Positions 22,073-36,418 of a stretch of 64,000 bases of DNA are shown in pieces. The DNA comes from Carposina sasakii (lineage: Eukaryota; Arthropoda; Insecta; Lepidoptera; Carposinidae): NCBI GenBank assembly GCA_014607495.2, contig CP053157.1, forward strand, positions 7,874,001 to 7,938,000, written 5' to 3'. The translations under genes were made by a program, and so were the position numbers. Position 1 is the first letter of the stretch; every line of letters begins with the position of its first letter. The notes under the pieces are model-generated. The model was not told where the DNA came from. It saw only the letters and a list, made by a program, of their open reading frames with translations, and made no database searches.

Positions 22073-25000
22073 TCACACTTGGCTAACAAACGTTATTCTA
22101 TGAAAAGTAGGTGCATTAGTTTGCAGTGTGTCGCCATAGTTAGAGTCAAGTATTAAAAGTACCCGCTTAATGGAGTCAGCTGATACCGAAGTTGGGGTAA
22201 GACGAGGTCCTGGTGAATGCAAGCTCTTGAGCTTGTTGCCGTTGTATACTTCACGCGAGTCCCAAGACAGCACATCAGAGCATTCCGTGTGACGTAGGTA
22301 GACGTGATGAGCGTCCGATCCCAATAATACAATTGGTTTTGATCTCTCTCCATAGGCTAAAAATAGAAAATAATATATAAAAATATTATAAAAAAACGTT
22401 AAAAAAAAGAAGGTAAGGATAGTTTTGTCTGAAAAAAAAACATACCCAGGTATTATATCTCTGTCTAACAAGGATACTAAACGCTCTACTCGCGTTTAGC
22501 TCATGTAGTCTTAATGTAAGGCACTTAGGCCTCAGAAAAGTTTATCAAATTAATCATAATAAGTATATAACGAATTACCTACCATTAAAATTAGTAATTA
22601 ACGTCATTTTCAAAAACAGTTACAGTAATGAGTTATTTTAGGAGGACACTTTTAAATATTATACTTATTTACTTAGTAGTGGCTTAAGTAGGCATAATCA
22701 TTAAAGTGTCTGGACGTGGCAGTTAGACGAAGATACATCCCATAATTACTTGTGATTGGAGACTGAGAACTCTTGCGCTTTAGAGCTCCTGTGTCCAGCT
22801 CTATAACTCCTGGCTGGTTCAGCCTCACGATGAGAAGTACGCAGTGTAGTGCACTTCGCTTGACCAGGGTTATCTGCAGGCCCGGAGCAGCGGGACAGGC
22901 CGTTACCGTCCATCCCGTGCTGGAGGAGATGTCGTGTACGAGGATCGTGCCGTGAGTCGCGTCGGATACGTATCTGTGGTCATACCAGGAAGTGTACAAT
23001 CAGACAGTGTACAGTCATTGAGGAAGCATAATGTGATCTAGCCAGATGTATATGATCCCTGCATGTGTAGGTAAATAACTTAGATACAGGTAGTTTACTA
23101 CAGATTTGGGGGCACAGCAGCGCACGGCAGTGACCCGCCAAAGCGTATACCTATATATAGGTAGCATGATCTGTACGCCATACTATTTAGAAATCCGTTA
23201 AATTTTATTTAAAAAAATTCTTTAGTGCATGAATGCAAATAAGTGTTACAAAATTATGGCATTGTACTAAAAAAATATTGTATCGGCTTATAAGTAATGT
23301 TGCTTAGAGATTTTTATTAAGAGCAATGACAATGAACAGTCTAGTTTGTAAACTTTCACCTTGTAACAGTACCTAATCTATCTAGCACGTAAATTTTGGC
23401 GAGATTTATTACACGACGTGTATCCCGGAGCCATTGGGTTATTTAGGCACCTAGGGCGCGTCTGATGATATGTCTTGGCTAACAATTCAGCAAGGAATTA
23501 TGTAATTTGCCAAAGCAAAGCCAAATTAATGCGATTGCGAAAATTGTTAGCTACGTATATCCTACGGATATTCCAAACCGCGATGTGTTGTTCTGTTACT
23601 TATGGTGAGGGATGAATACTAAAAGCAGCGCTGTTAATATTCGTTTAACATTATAGGACACTAGCTGTTGGCGTCCGCGTAGACTACAGAAAGCCTCCGT
23701 ACTCCCAAGTACGAGTATATGTACCTAACTACCTACCTACGTATGCAAAATTTCAAGAGGATTGGATGAGTAAATAAAGCGTGAAGAGGTAACAAACAAA
23801 CAATCTGACTTTCACATTTATAATATTAGTTGGGTTGGGTTTGGTATAGTTGGAACAGCAACCAAGAAGAGTTTGATGCATTGAGTTAGGTAACCTTCTT
23901 ATATGTATGCAAAGATAAAATTTATTTAACTGTACCACATAATAATATGTTCGTTTATTCATGTTCCTTGACACGTCACACGTTTTCCGTTCAAGTTGGG
24001 TAGACGAATCAAGTAGACAATGTTATGAAATAGCTACGGTTAGCAAATTTAATGAGAGTGTGACCTTATATATTGACAACTGCTTGATAAATATCAGTGA
24101 GCTTAAACTCGTTAAACCTGAAACATGCACAGCGACTTAGTCATATTGTTAATTTACTGGTTTGCATAGACTACTACCTATCGACACTATCGTAATGCAT
24201 AAGGCGCAATGCAAGCTGTTGACCTAAATATTGTACTTAACCGTGGGAGTTGACGAGAGATATGTATGGATGTCAAGAAGCAAACGCTTCTGAACTGATT
24301 TTGATGAAACTCTTAGGTTTTTACGCTTTTATATAAATCAACTAGGCATACCTAGGTATCTACATCTATTGTCAATCACTGTAGGTACCTACCCAACAGT
24401 GTAATGGGACCATAATTTTTATATTTTTTTTAGAATTAGCTAGGCAAACATTTGACCGCCATCGTGCCTGATGTTAAGCAAGATGCGGCCTAAGGTGGTA
24501 TATGTTTGCCTAGAAAGTGTCTATTCACTTTAGCTTTGAAGAGACCAATGTTGTAGTGCTCGGGAAACACATCGGCAGGAAGTGCATTCCACTCCTTAGC
24601 CGTTCGCATTATAAAAGAATTAGCATAACGTTTGGTGCGGATGGGTGGGATACGAGTATCAACAACATAAGGATGATACGCTAGTCTGCGTCTATTACCT
24701 GATGGTGAAAAGGGGCTGGTGGTATTGTATTGTGAAGTTCCCACGCACAGTCTCCAAAGTGTATCCTGTAAAACACTGACAAGGCAGCAATTTTACGGCG
24801 GTGGGTCAGGTCCTGGAGTTTCGAATTTGCTACGGTTTCATCTCTAATGAGTTTCATTGTCCGTTTTTCCACCGAGTTCAGTGCGGCTAGCTGATACTTA
24901 GCTGATCCATCCCAAAGGTGGCAGCAGTATTCCATACAAGGGTGAACTTGTGCTTTAGGTATATAGCGCCAATAGTTGTTGTGGAGTAAAATACCGCCTA

Positions 25001-27899
25001 ACCTTGGATAGGACGCCTAGTTTTTTTGGACACGATGTACTTGCCAAAATTCGACGTAGCTGATTATGTCCAGGCCTAAAAGCTGAAGATGGTCAGTCGT
25101 TGCCAAGGACACACCCCGGAAGGTCGGAGTCAGGTCGAACTTACTCCGTTTTGCGGTAAATATACACGCCTGCGTTTTAGAGGTATTAAATTGGACTAAG
25201 TTTGTCGTAGCTAGTTCCAGTATATTGAGGACATTTGAGGATCGACACAACCATGAGCGTCTACAAAACGGTTCCGTTTCGGCTTCGTTCTAACTCGAGA
25301 CTTTTCGAGAATTGGCCCCCAGATAGGTTAGTAAGTAGTAGGTACAACTATAGCTCCAATAAAACCGGTTGAAGGCCAACTGTTCTAGTGCTTATTGTGA
25401 AGCTTTTTGTTGATGGCTCCATTTTCCACGGTAGGTATATGATACATTACCTATACATATAGATAATGTGTGAATATGGTAAGTATTATTAATGGGTTAA
25501 GTACTTACCTACATAAGTGGTGATTGAGTGGACTCAAGTCCAAATAATACTCAGGCTCTACTTCAAATGTCCTCCACCATAATTCACTAAATCCTATACA
25601 ACTCTCTCAATGTCCCTCTGACTCTGGGGACATTTCAATAAACTTTATCAACTTCAGAGATTATTATTAATCTTTATAATCATAGAGGTAAGTAGGTACT
25701 TACACAAATATTTTCCCGTCAATATCATGCTCAACAGCGATATTTTGTAGCTGTGAAGTCGGAGCAGCCAGCGAGGAGAGATCGGCAGTCTTACTGATCT
25801 TGTTGAAGTGTAGGTTGAGCATCACCACCTTCGGCGGACAGGTGCAGACTGGTGCCTCCAAGCTGTCGATGATGCCGCTGTCCAACAGCCATAGGTTACC
25901 CTGTGCAAAGATTACACGTTTATACTCGGAAGAATGCAAATTACATACACACTTATTTTACACCTGTCCGTGGTGATAAGGTGCTTAGACATGACACATC
26001 GTTTGGCATCTACGTTTGTTATCGCAGCATTTCCATCAATAACGGTTCAAATTCATCACGTGACTTGACGATTGCGCGTAAATAAAGGCTTTCTTTTTAC
26101 GACGCAAACGAGTGGTAATGTGTTTAACAGCCTATGTAGCCTAAGTATGTTTGTATGTTCCTTTGAAGTACTATACAGACCAAAAGCCTGGGCCGATTTT
26201 TATGATTCACACGTCAATGGATTCCTCTTAGTCCGGCGAGTGCTCAGGCGAGTGTCACTAAAGACATGACGTTAGTGAAAATCCAATATGGCGACTACTG
26301 GACGCCATATTGTGAAAATGAAAAAAATAAATGAAGTCAACATACTATATCAAGTCGGGTATCGTTGAATAGGTATTTAAAAATAATTATCAGTTTTTTC
26401 TTAACATTTTTCGATCCGACTGACCGTTTAGGATCTATATCGATTTAAAGTTGCGTAACAACCATTCCCGCATATAAGTTTTTAAACAGCAGCAAGACGA
26501 AAACTTCTTGCTGCCGATCATGTCGAGCATGTTTCTTGAAGGCTACTTATTAGTCGCCATATCAACTAAAAAGTATAAAATGAAAAAAAAACATAAATTA
26601 CTGAGTAAACGTGTCGTTGACGAACCTCTATCGATTGATATGGAATATGTTGTAAGTTATTTAGTTATTTTATTTAAACACTATCACTGACTACAGAGTT
26701 AGGTAGGTACTTATTCCTCATTCCTCTATCGTACTACCTATCTCCTATCTATATCTACGTATCTATCAATGGCGGATATAGTTAGGAACTGCAAACTCAT
26801 TGCAATCAAGCAACAGGGTAAGTACCATGACCCTTAACAGTTTTGTAAACTTTTTCGACTATTTGCAATTAATATTCACAAATTATTGTTCATAATTGCA
26901 GATAATTGGTCCGGTACCGCTATCTGTTGACTGTATCTTTCTTTACAACGGGCATTGTTTTAACTACAACAACCTATCTACTTACTTTGCTGACATCTTA
27001 CAACACGGCTATTATACGAGGTAGCAATTAATCGGATACATGAATGAAGCAACTAGTGCAAAAAAAGTATATAAAATTTGCTAAACTTTGCCCCTTTTGC
27101 ATTGTGGTGACTTGCGACAACTGAGATGAAACTGGGGCTTGTACCTAAGTAGCAAATACAATGGTTCTCATTACTATTAACCGCATTCTGTGTTAGGTCC
27201 CTAACAAACTCGAATGAATGGGTAACTAAGTATAAGAAGAAAATTAACTTCATGGTGTAAATTCACATACTATTTGCAGCTTACATAAGTCAACATAAAT
27301 CCAGGCGAGTAGAATAATTCCAAATTTTTTTCCTTATCATAAACATGTTCATAGAAAAATAATAAATGATCTTACAAATGTATCCAGATACATATCCACA
27401 GCATTCTGTATTTGCGTACAGTCTGCCAGGGTGTGGGCCTGAAGATCGGGGTAAGGCTGGAACTCCACCCCACTGCGCCCGCGCACTAGCAACCACAGAC
27501 TGGCTAGCAAACCGCGTTTCCATCTACAAATCGTGAAAAATGTGCTACTACTCGTATCCTGTGATGCCGACAGAGTAAAATAAAAAAAGTACCTAAAATC
27601 AGGTCAGTTTGCCAGTTTAGGGAGAATGTTGAGGGTGTTATATTCAGTAGTGGACATACTAATGGGTGAAATGGTGTTCGCAGAACTTACCTAGGAGTAA
27701 TCACATAAATTTCGTCTTTGAATGTAACTGCTTTAACGGCAATTATATTTTGTACTCTATATTTAGCACTTCTCGTAAATACATTAATGTTTTTGTCACA
27801 GTCGCCATGCAATGGAAACCCGGTCCAAGCCAAATTATTCATGTGAAGCCCAACACTCACTTTTAGAAAAACTAATACATGTAAGCCGATATAATTCAT
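22073..27899 (-). CDS. yellow/major royal jelly protein family member (complete, 5 exons)
   Basis: Exons 27899-27691, 27523-27376, 25900-25704, 22973-22750 and 22356-22073 all have GT-AG ends and agree in phase, giving 353 residues. The N-terminus MNYIGLHVLVFLKVSVGLH is a plausible signal peptide, so the protein should be secreted. Family landmarks: ITPRWKRGLLASLWLL (exon 1/2 junction), GNLWLLDSG followed by CTCPPKVVMLNL (exon 3), and YVSDATHGTILVHDI (exon 4), which together trace the blades of the MRJP propeller. From family knowledge, the LEAPVCTCPPKVV context and the missing EWK..DFEFP N-terminal block look most like the yellow-g/g2 group. That subgroup call is an inference. Yellow proteins act in cuticle and eggshell maturation and pigmentation. 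The protein is short for the family and its last exon is poorly conserved. Confidence 0.88.
23661..23834 (-). mobile_element. short Helitron fragment in yellow intron
   Basis: Read on the minus strand, the element runs from 'ctaatattataaatgtgaaag', through 'gtttgttacctcttcacgc', to 'tagtctacgcggacgccaac', ending with CTAG (23664-23661) and T. These are Helitron start and end signals. The 5' terminus is diverged. Confidence 0.7.
24415..25250 (-). mobile_element. decayed LINE ORF2 C-terminus (minus strand)
   Basis: Three broken frames (25250-25017, 24935-24681, 24744-24490) together resemble the C-terminal tail of a Jockey/CR1-like LINE reverse-transcriptase ORF: MEYCCHLWDGSAKYQL, then VEKRTMKLI, LSVFYRIHFGDCAWEL, RTKRYANSFIMRTAKEWN and LFKAKVNRHFLGKH. 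At least one frameshift separates the last two frames. A short non-coding tail follows to about 24415. It lies in the large third intron of the yellow gene. Confidence 0.8.
26083..26225 (-). repeat. interspersed repeat, inverse copy of 13700-13850
   Basis: The reverse complement shows 'aatcataaaaatcggccca', 'ttcaaaggaacatacaaaca' and 'aggctgttaaacacattacc' in the same order as the protease-intron copy. Confidence 0.65.
26286..26313. repeat. CAATATGGCG/CGCCATATTG hairpin
   Basis: Perfect 10-base inverted arms around a short loop, in an intron of the yellow gene. It is possibly a transposon relic. Confidence 0.4.
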
Positions 27900-30239
27900 G
27901 TTCTTTGGTATAATAAACGTCTGTGTTTGAAATAATAATATTTTGTAATAGGTACATTTACGTGGTGCATAATTATTGGGTCAGTTCACGCTTCGCCGAA
28001 TTTTACTTTGTCATATTTCCCAAAAATAAACTAAATGGCATATAAGTAAATTCGAAAGTTGGAAGAAGTACCTACCCATTCACATACAGGGTGTTAGTGA
28101 AGTGACATGCATCGTAACGTAATGGAAACTTCGAGACATAAATTTGGTGTATTGATTCGGATTTTAATTAAAGTAATTTTTCATTTGACGTTAAGTTATA
28201 TCTTACCTAATCAAACCTTACCCACCCATAAAGCACAAGTAATTTCCTATTGCAACCTACGAATAAATAGCTTGTAAACCTATTCGTACCTACGAGTACG
28301 CACTTAAATTTGAAAACCTATTACTTTCAGATAATAGGTGCCATAGATGCCTACCATAAATCCTACAGTAATTAATGACTAAGGAAATAAAATAAATATG
28401 TTTTGTGTCTTGTCTCAAATTGCAAGGAAATTCTATACACCAACAGGTAAATTACAATTACCTAATTTCGCAATACAGTCATGTAAATCGATCGGACCTA
28501 AAATTCGGTTTCGGTCTAATTGGTTTTGGCTCATGACGGATTGCACAGCAGCGATTGTGTTGGGGCATTCATGTAGTTGCGACACTCAATCACAATCGGA
28601 TTTTGCGCAAATGTGTATGTAGGACCAAATAAGCAGCGATTGATGGTCGCCTGTGGTAACTACCTCGCATTCACTGTGTGTCTGTGCATCCTCAAGAGCT
28701 AGTTGCGACATTGTACTCAATCACAATCAACGATCGATTTAAGGACATGCGCAAATGTTTAACTTGTCATTATCTTTTCTGTTTATTCGAAATAAATTTG
28801 TAAATGTAAATTTTATGAGCTTGCTCTAGAATTTAACTATGTAGTAGGTACCATAGAGTAATAATGCCAGTACCTACCTACCTATATAAATCGTGCGCGT
28901 GCTGTAGCGGGCTTTACCTACTTACAAAAGTTTCTTCACTGTAAATACAGGGTGTAAAAAGACAACGTTGTTATTTTAATACCTCGTATTCTGTGTAACG
29001 TAACGATCATTTTTTTCTATGAAACCAACCCTGGGAAACGAAAAAAAAAAAACTTTTTATTGCAAGCAATGTACTCGATTGCCAAATGTACCTACAAAAC
29101 TAACATTTTAAATATTAATATGGCTTCTTTAAAAAAAATGTTTGTTAACTGTTTCCATATGGATTTATTTAAAAAAATGCTGATATTCATGTAAATTTGG
29201 ACCTCAATATCTTGGAAATCCGTGGTTTCCCAGGGGTGTTGATCTTACCATTAGTTGATACAAAAAGGGTGATCGTGATGTTACAATAGACAGATATTAA
29301 TTATGAAAAAATCCTGCTACGCGCGTCTATGTGCATTTACGAGGTCTATTTACTAAAAAACACTTCCCAGGTATGCTACAACGTGATGTCTTTCGGGAAC
29401 GTTGACGACCAAAAATCATCCTGTATATATACTGTTGTCCTGAATAGAATGATATGGCTCTATCAAGTGTACGGTACAAATAATTGTCACTATAACCATA
29501 CATACTTAACAGCTGGTACTATGTCCAGCTGGAACGTAATATCCTTCCTCTCTAATGGTCACGATTGCGTTGGCTCTGGTTACTCTGTGGTGTCGGCAGA
29601 GTAGAATAACACCACCCCATGCTTAGGGTATCGTAACAGGCAATTACGGGTTTCCGGGAGTAGCAGCGCAGCAGCACCTCCCGTATTGACAACATAGTCC
29701 GAAAATCACACTGTTCGTTACCAATCCGCCTGCCTGCGTAATGTCTATGGGCTAAAACCTTCCTATAGAAGTAGCCAAGTGGCATTGCCAGGGAGGGCCT
29801 ACGTCCAGCAGTGGACTATAATCATCTGATAACATCAGATATTAGATTAGACGAGCAATCTTTTCGCTATTAATTTTTATGCGATATGAGTTTGCCATAA
29901 CTTTCATGATTCTACTATCGCCATGAATTGTGTTACTAATCGTGTAGGTACTTACTTACCCAATGAGCTTTTGAATACTTACGATTTTCCGATAGCGGGG
30001 GCGTACGTAGGATTGACCTAGCTAAATAATGTAAAAAGAGCATAATTTACATTATTGTTAGTAGCAATCTTAGATAGCCATAAAAAGGGCAGGATGTGAG
30101 TACGGCATTAGGTACCTACCTATACACGTGGATGTGAGGCTTGGCACCAACAGCTATGTAGAAGATATTTTTACCGGGGGATCGCAATGTTTGCTAACTA
30201 AGGTAAATTAATTATTATGTAGAGTACCTATCTTACATA
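27900..30239. other. upstream region of minus-strand yellow gene; repeats only
   Basis: No supported gene was found. It should contain the yellow promoter close to 27900, but no clear TATA/initiator pair was identified. At 28574-28758 a diverged direct repeat occurs ('agttgcgacactcaatcacaa' ... 'gcgcaaatg', twice). Two 'tacagggtgt' words (28087 and 28946) resemble MITE ends, but no matching partner was confirmed. Confidence 0.45.
29580..29840 (+). repeat. interspersed repeat (RTE-like 3' tail), copy 1
   Basis: It shares 'gagtagaata', 'gggtatcgtaa', 'tagtccgaaaatca' and a closing 'ggcctacgtccagcagtgga' with the block at 45085-45290. The closing motif is the reverse complement of the RTE-type tail found at several other places here. 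Confidence 0.7.
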
Positions 30240-30755
30240 GATCGGGAGCCTATCATAACAGCCCCCGCAGGTATCGCCTGGACCTTGCTGAGAGCTAGGG
30301 CCGGCGAACAACACGATGCACACTGTTTCAGTCAGGAGGACTATCGACAAGCAAAAGAGGCCTTACCTCAAATTTGCGGCCGACTGTCAAAAAGGTTAAT
30401 GAAGTTGAATAAACCCCAACTGAGACTGATAACCAGCATTATTACAGGTCATGGAGCCTTCAACAAACACCTCTCCGGATTAAGTGTTACAGACAGTCCC
30501 CTGTGCAGAGCCTGCATGGAAGAAAAGAAGACAGCCGCCCATGTGCTGCTGCGCTGCAGAGTAGTGGCCCCATACCGGGCAAAATATCTCGGCTCTCTAT
30601 GCTCACTTAGCGAGACTCTGGGTAACCTGAAAAGGCTGCTAGGATTTCTGGAGGAGACAGGCTGGCTCGAGTAGAGAGCACAAAATAGGCGCACAGTCGT
30701 CGAGTTGCGGAAACAAGCCCATTCTACCATGCAATACCATACCATACTATATATT
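30240..30755 (+). mobile_element. 5'-truncated LINE with ORF2 C-terminal zinc domain
   Basis: The frame 30285-30674 (129 codons) encodes the end of a non-LTR retrotransposon ORF2. It has a CCHC-type segment, CRACMEEKKTAAHVLLRC, preceded by ITGHGAFNKHLSGL, typical of the region after the RNase H or thumb in R1/Jockey/I-group elements. It ends at the TAG at 30672-30674. The 3' UTR runs to about 30755 and finishes with 'ccataccatactata'. The 5' end is truncated, so the copy is inactive. Confidence 0.82.
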
Positions 30756-30759
30756 TACA

Positions 30760-33700
30760 TTTACTCTATACACTATCGCATAGGTAAAGGGAGATAATAT
30801 AATTAATAAAAAAGAGAGTATGAAAGAAAGAGAGGTTGAGGTTAAACGAATCTTCTAGGTACAGCTAAAACTAAGTAAGTTATAATTTAAAAGAACCTTC
30901 ATTACCTTACCTAGCCTAATCACCGACTAGGTACTTATAATTATTATCATTAGCTTCCGATATAATTAAGATCAGAAAGGACTATTACATTTGATTTCCC
31001 CGTCAAAGCATGGCCTTGCGTGTCACAGATTGCGAGCAGCTGACACGTTCCGTACTTGCGATATGACCGCGCCTTAGTAATTGATTATACGTTTTTAGCG
31101 AACCGTGACGTATTTAGGATTCCCGTAGCCAAGTAGGTAAGTTAAAAAAATATTAATAGAGAAATGAATTTTTTTTCACCCGAGTGAGATAAGTTAAGTT
31201 AGTGTGATGAACGGAACTCCATCATCTCTCTGTGCGTTCTTCCATCCTCGGTCTTCTATATAACAATCTTTTTCAAAGGTTAGGCGTGGCATGTAATTTT
31301 CTTGCGTTTGTAAAAATGAAAAAATAAATAAACCGAAATTTCCACAGAAACGGATAATACGAGTTCAAGAAAGTTTACATAGACGACAAAATAGGTAGGT
31401 AAGTCATGGGCGGTCGTTAGTGTTATAAATGTTATAATGTTAATAGAAACATATTTTTTATTTCTTTCTCTTAAACAGAAAGTAGTGGACACAATATAAT
31501 GATCATACAGCGTACTACATAGGTAGCATTATAAAATGTCTATCAAAATGTCGAAGAATCCTACGTGAATGAATCTAACTCGCACTTGACTGGTTTTGTA
31601 TAAAAGTTTAGTGTCTGTCTAAGTATTGTATGCACACCTACACTTGGGTATTCATATCGTTCTACAACATAACATAATTTATGTTATATAGTTATCCATG
31701 CTGTCTGCTAACAGAAGGTGTGTCTGGTATTAGCTGGTGCATGCTCATATTTAAATTATTATATTTACCTACATATTTTTATGGGTAGTTATCTAATAAT
31801 GGGGAATTATCCCATCTGTGTGTGACAGACGATAGACTAGCGGGCCTACATTTTAGGAGCTCCTCATAAGTTTAGAGACTACTGACTAATGGTTAATGGT
31901 ATTTACTGATTCTGTACGTAGAGATCAGAAACCTAGACATCGGAATATATGGAAGCTATAAAGCTCTACGAATAAAGTCTGTACCTGTCTACAGTCTTAT
32001 TTAGTTACAAAAATAAGAGCAAGCTTTACAACATCCATTCATTTTAGGCATAAGTCTAACAGCATAAACGTTTGTCAAGCAAGCGCCTTCAGGATTAGTA
32101 ACTTTTACTTTATGTTTTGTTGTAGAGGGGAGCAAGGAATTTGGTGCACACAGCCTAAGACGATCCTCCAGTTTACAGCGCAAACTCGGTGACGGTGCGC
32201 GTTGTGCGTACGGTTAGTTTTCCTTTCGTACGCTGGTCGACGGCAACTTGATCGATAGGTATTTAAATAAAGCCGGCAGTTCAGTGATTGGAGGAAGATT
32301 ATCAGGTTAGATGGAAGTGATGTGATTTATCCGTGTTTCAGGCTCAGATTATACTTAAGAATTTTACAGGTTCTGTTTTATAACTTTTATCAATACTTTT
32401 AAAAATTATAGGATGGACAAGCATTTGACCATCAATTTAATTGTTGGTAAAAATGAGGTGATACGAATAATTGTGTGTAAATTAAATTTGCTGAAACAAT
32501 TATTTAGGTATAGTATTTCGCGGGTAATGCAAGCAGAAATTGCGTCAAAACCCTTTCAATCATTTGATCGGAAGGAAGGAAAATGGATCAAAATCGGAAT
32601 AACTTAAATAGATGTAGGCACCAATTAATAAAGTCATAATGTACAAACCTTACTTATAAGGATAATTGATTGGATAATTTATTTGGCTACCCAGATTTAG
32701 CTAGTAAAAATTTGTAAGCACGCGCTTAATATTTAAATCTTAATTGCAATTAAATTAATGGTTTTGTGAAGTAGTTATTTGCAATTCTATCAGGTGTGTT
32801 TATATGCACGGAATTCAGAAATTTTGACCGCATGTGGTTAAAAATATATTTGAGCTAGCCTCATACGTTTTCCGTATAAGGGTATTGATAGAGGACACAA
32901 GTTTTCTCGTTCGGTATCTTGGAGGATAATTTTCCAATAATATTTTTAATTTTATCAAAAATTAAAAATTATCGAAGGTGGTTGACTACTTAAAATTAAT
33001 GAATTACCTATTTACCTGTACTTTAATTATACAACAGCTTTATCATCAGGTAAAAACTTTTACAAGTTATGTCACAAATTGAAAAAGAAATGTTATTCTT
33101 TGGTAATGGTGGGTAATTGTGATAAATGTGTAGATAAGGTACCAACGATCAACATGTTATAGTAAGGTACCCAATGGTCACGAATCTTATTATAGTAATC
33201 ATTCTACTGCTATGCTAGTGGTGTGTCTGGTCAAGCGGTTTTTGCCCTTCATCCATTCATTCATTATCTATGTAATAATTATAATGAAATAGATCAATGT
33301 TAGTGAAATAAATACTTGAACTAATTGAACTATTTTAAAAACATTTACTTTTCAGAATTTATAAGACGTCCTTCATTAATCGCATCGTTTATTAATAACT
33401 TAAAATAAAATAAAAATTGGCTAGAAAAATGTAGGTAACTCAGTCACAATTCCAAATAATGGCCTAGTCGTAAAACGCTTATATTGATTTACCATTGGAT
33501 TTACCCATTTAAAATTCATACCATGCAAAAATTCTTCGAATACGCAATGTAATTATATATTTTTTTCACACATTAATGTAATATTTAGGTATCTCATAAC
33601 TTTGGCTTGCTGGCTCTATCTTCTTTGCCAACCTTGTACTGGAATGTAAACAATACTCATTGTCCAATAAATTACCTGTAAGTGTTTGCAAATATCTAGA

Positions 33701-36418
33701 AACAATGGGTTTACTAACAAGCCAAGGAAGTTATTCCTTAACCTACCTAGGCTCCATAATGTTATTATAGGTAACTAATAACAAAATACCTCCATTTGTT
33801 ATGTAGAGTCTTGTTTATAAACTATCAGTTGCAGGTGATTTCGTGGACGTGTAATGATTCATTTTAATAGCAAACTTTATTCGATAAGTACACCGATTCT
33901 AAAATAATGATTCGTGACATTAATCATTAGGTTTATTATTAAAATACTTCGCTTGTTAACTTTGAAGTGTTTATGATTGGCTTACTTATCGCTAATGGCA
34001 CTAAAAATAAATTTCTTCCACTTAAGGGCTTAGGCAGGTTTGCCTCATAGCAACATCATATCTATCGTAGATTTTCCACAAATAGCTATTAGATTAATTT
34101 CTGAGTTTCAGAACAGAATGTAGAAACTTTATTTAATGACGTTGTAGCCACAGCTTTCTAGATATCAGTAGTGAGTGACTGGTAACATCTCGCTTTTACA
34201 GTGAAATCCATCCTTGGGTACACCATTGATCTAGTAGAACGTAGAACTATGTGCGCCTCTTTAATTTGCTTTTAATCTAGTATCATAAATATAGGAAGAA
34301 ATACCAAAATGGAGGTTAATTAATCGAGTATTCAATATTCAGTGAACTTCATGCCACAGTCCTGCAACCGTGTTACATAATTCAAGTAGGTGGAAGTAAC
34401 TAGAATTTGAACAGGTCGATGAGTCTATGAATATCCACAGTAGCTAATTAATCATTCGGTTATGTTTCTAAATTACTATTGCAAATAATTAGCGTGCTCC
34501 GAATCTTACAGGTTTATTGCGATAAAGTTTTTTATTTTATCATATATCAGCATCTGTAGTTAGTTCGTAAACTTCTAAATATAATTTTCAAATAAAATCT
34601 ATCTATTGTATGATTTTCTTCCAAAGTGAGGAAAAATACTAATTGCTCATATGAATATGGCCCCATATTATTAATCACAATGATAGATATTATTATATAA
34701 TTATAAGAAATACAAGTACTCGTATTTACCTACATGGCAAAGGAAATTCACAAATATCTGATAATATTATTTCGCAAGTCAAGCGATGCATTCGGGTAAT
34801 AGTGTTGCGACTGTTTTACGAGAGTAGAGTATCGCTTTTTATCTACTCAATCACTGTCATATTTTGTAAATGTATTTATTTTATCACGTTATCAAACTCA
34901 AATGCAACAACTCTTCTATTTATATTCACATTGTCTTTCTTTATATACTAACGCAAACATATTTTTTATTTTGGTTTAGTTTAAGTTATTCCAGGCCGAA
35001 ACATAGGTAGCAGATAAATTTAAAATTAGAGGTTTTAAGTAAATCAATCAAGTTTGCTCAGTTGGTTGGTATTTATCGCAGATACTAAAATACATATATT
35101 GACTGTTGCATGTAGAATAGAAGTAGGACCTACACGATTAGTTGTTGCTGCGTTTAGGTTTAAGCGCTGTTTCTGGGATACTTTTTTAACTTGCAAGACG
35201 ACATAATAATATCATACTTACATATCGTAAAAATATGAGAACATACATGACTTTATTCAGGGTGTCATCTGATGTTACTAAAGATTATTTACGTAACTTT
35301 ACTTGCATAACAAGTTAACTGATCTACCATATCTGTCTTATTACGAAGGCACGTGTTTTGGTTCCCATAAAACAAGAAACTTATGAAATTTAGGTAAGTG
35401 CATACCTACATAAAGATAAATTAGTACCTTATTAGGTCTTTATATATTTTAAACATGAAGTCCATGAGTATAATTCACCAACTCACGGGCTACTCGTAAA
35501 TATCGGATTATTCTTTTTGGTCTAATTTAAAAATCTGCCAGCATAGTATCTACCTACTAAAAACATCTCTGTTATTCTCCTAGGTCTCCCGATCATAACA
35601 ATCCACTATCCTAGAAGTCGCTATTTTAAAGATTTTCTGAAATACCCAAACGAATGGAAAACAACGGATTTATAAAGTTTTCGCGGGCGTTTTTACGAGT
35701 TTTTACAACAAATTATACATTGCGACCGGACAGGCCAAGTCCACAAATCACTTGTTCTTTAATAGACAAGTCTACCTATATAGCCATGAATTGATTACTT
35801 GTAGATATCTATTATCGATTGACTGTAATAATAACCAAGAGAACTATTTATCCTTGGCGCATAAACCTTTGATTTAAATACAGATTGCGTGTCCGATAAT
35901 GTCTGTTACGACAGGACGCGGTGAGACAACCATTTTTTTTCTGTTGTGAATTGAATTTGGTATACCGTTACATAATAAACAAAACAAGTGATTAAAAAAC
36001 ACTAAAAATACTAAAAAATTTAAACTTATCTTCAGCGAATGTGCACAGGACATGTAGATAAGCCTTACCCTATTCCAAGATATTTTATAAAACACTGTAC
36101 GTTTTATGTAGTAGCAATTACTGTAGGTAGGTATATGTATATTAATTTATTCTGGGGAAATCAGCCAGCACCCCCTATATTTCAAGAATAATAATTATCA
36201 GATAACACTAATTTCCTTTTAAATAAATATTAGAACAGCTGGACAGATATTCAAATGTTTGTAAATATTAAAATTAACTATGTACCTACGATCCTGCGGT
36301 GCTATACCTACAATGGCTTCTGTAAAAATAATTAATGGCACTTAAGTTTTAATATGCCATTGACTATAGAGAATATTTGAGTAATACATAAATTTTAGCG
36401 ACAAATAATGATCGATAA
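30760..36418. other. AT-rich intergenic DNA without recognisable gene
   Basis: 5.6 kb with no ORF showing family features. Short ORFs at 31280(-), 32001(-), 32413 and 35874(-) are unsupported. A TATTTAAATA at 32260 is followed by a TCAGT initiator-like word at 32281, but the spacing is too short for a standard TATA promoter. It could still hold an untranslated first exon of the yellow gene at 45473. No transposon ends were recognised. Confidence 0.45.

Noticed and set aside
22773..22955. Plus-strand ORF
   Set aside because: Antisense shadow of yellow exon 4.
32255..32290. TATA plus TCAGT promoter pair
   Set aside because: The spacing of about 23 bases is short for a TATA/initiator, and there is no supported exon nearby. 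It is kept only as a remark.
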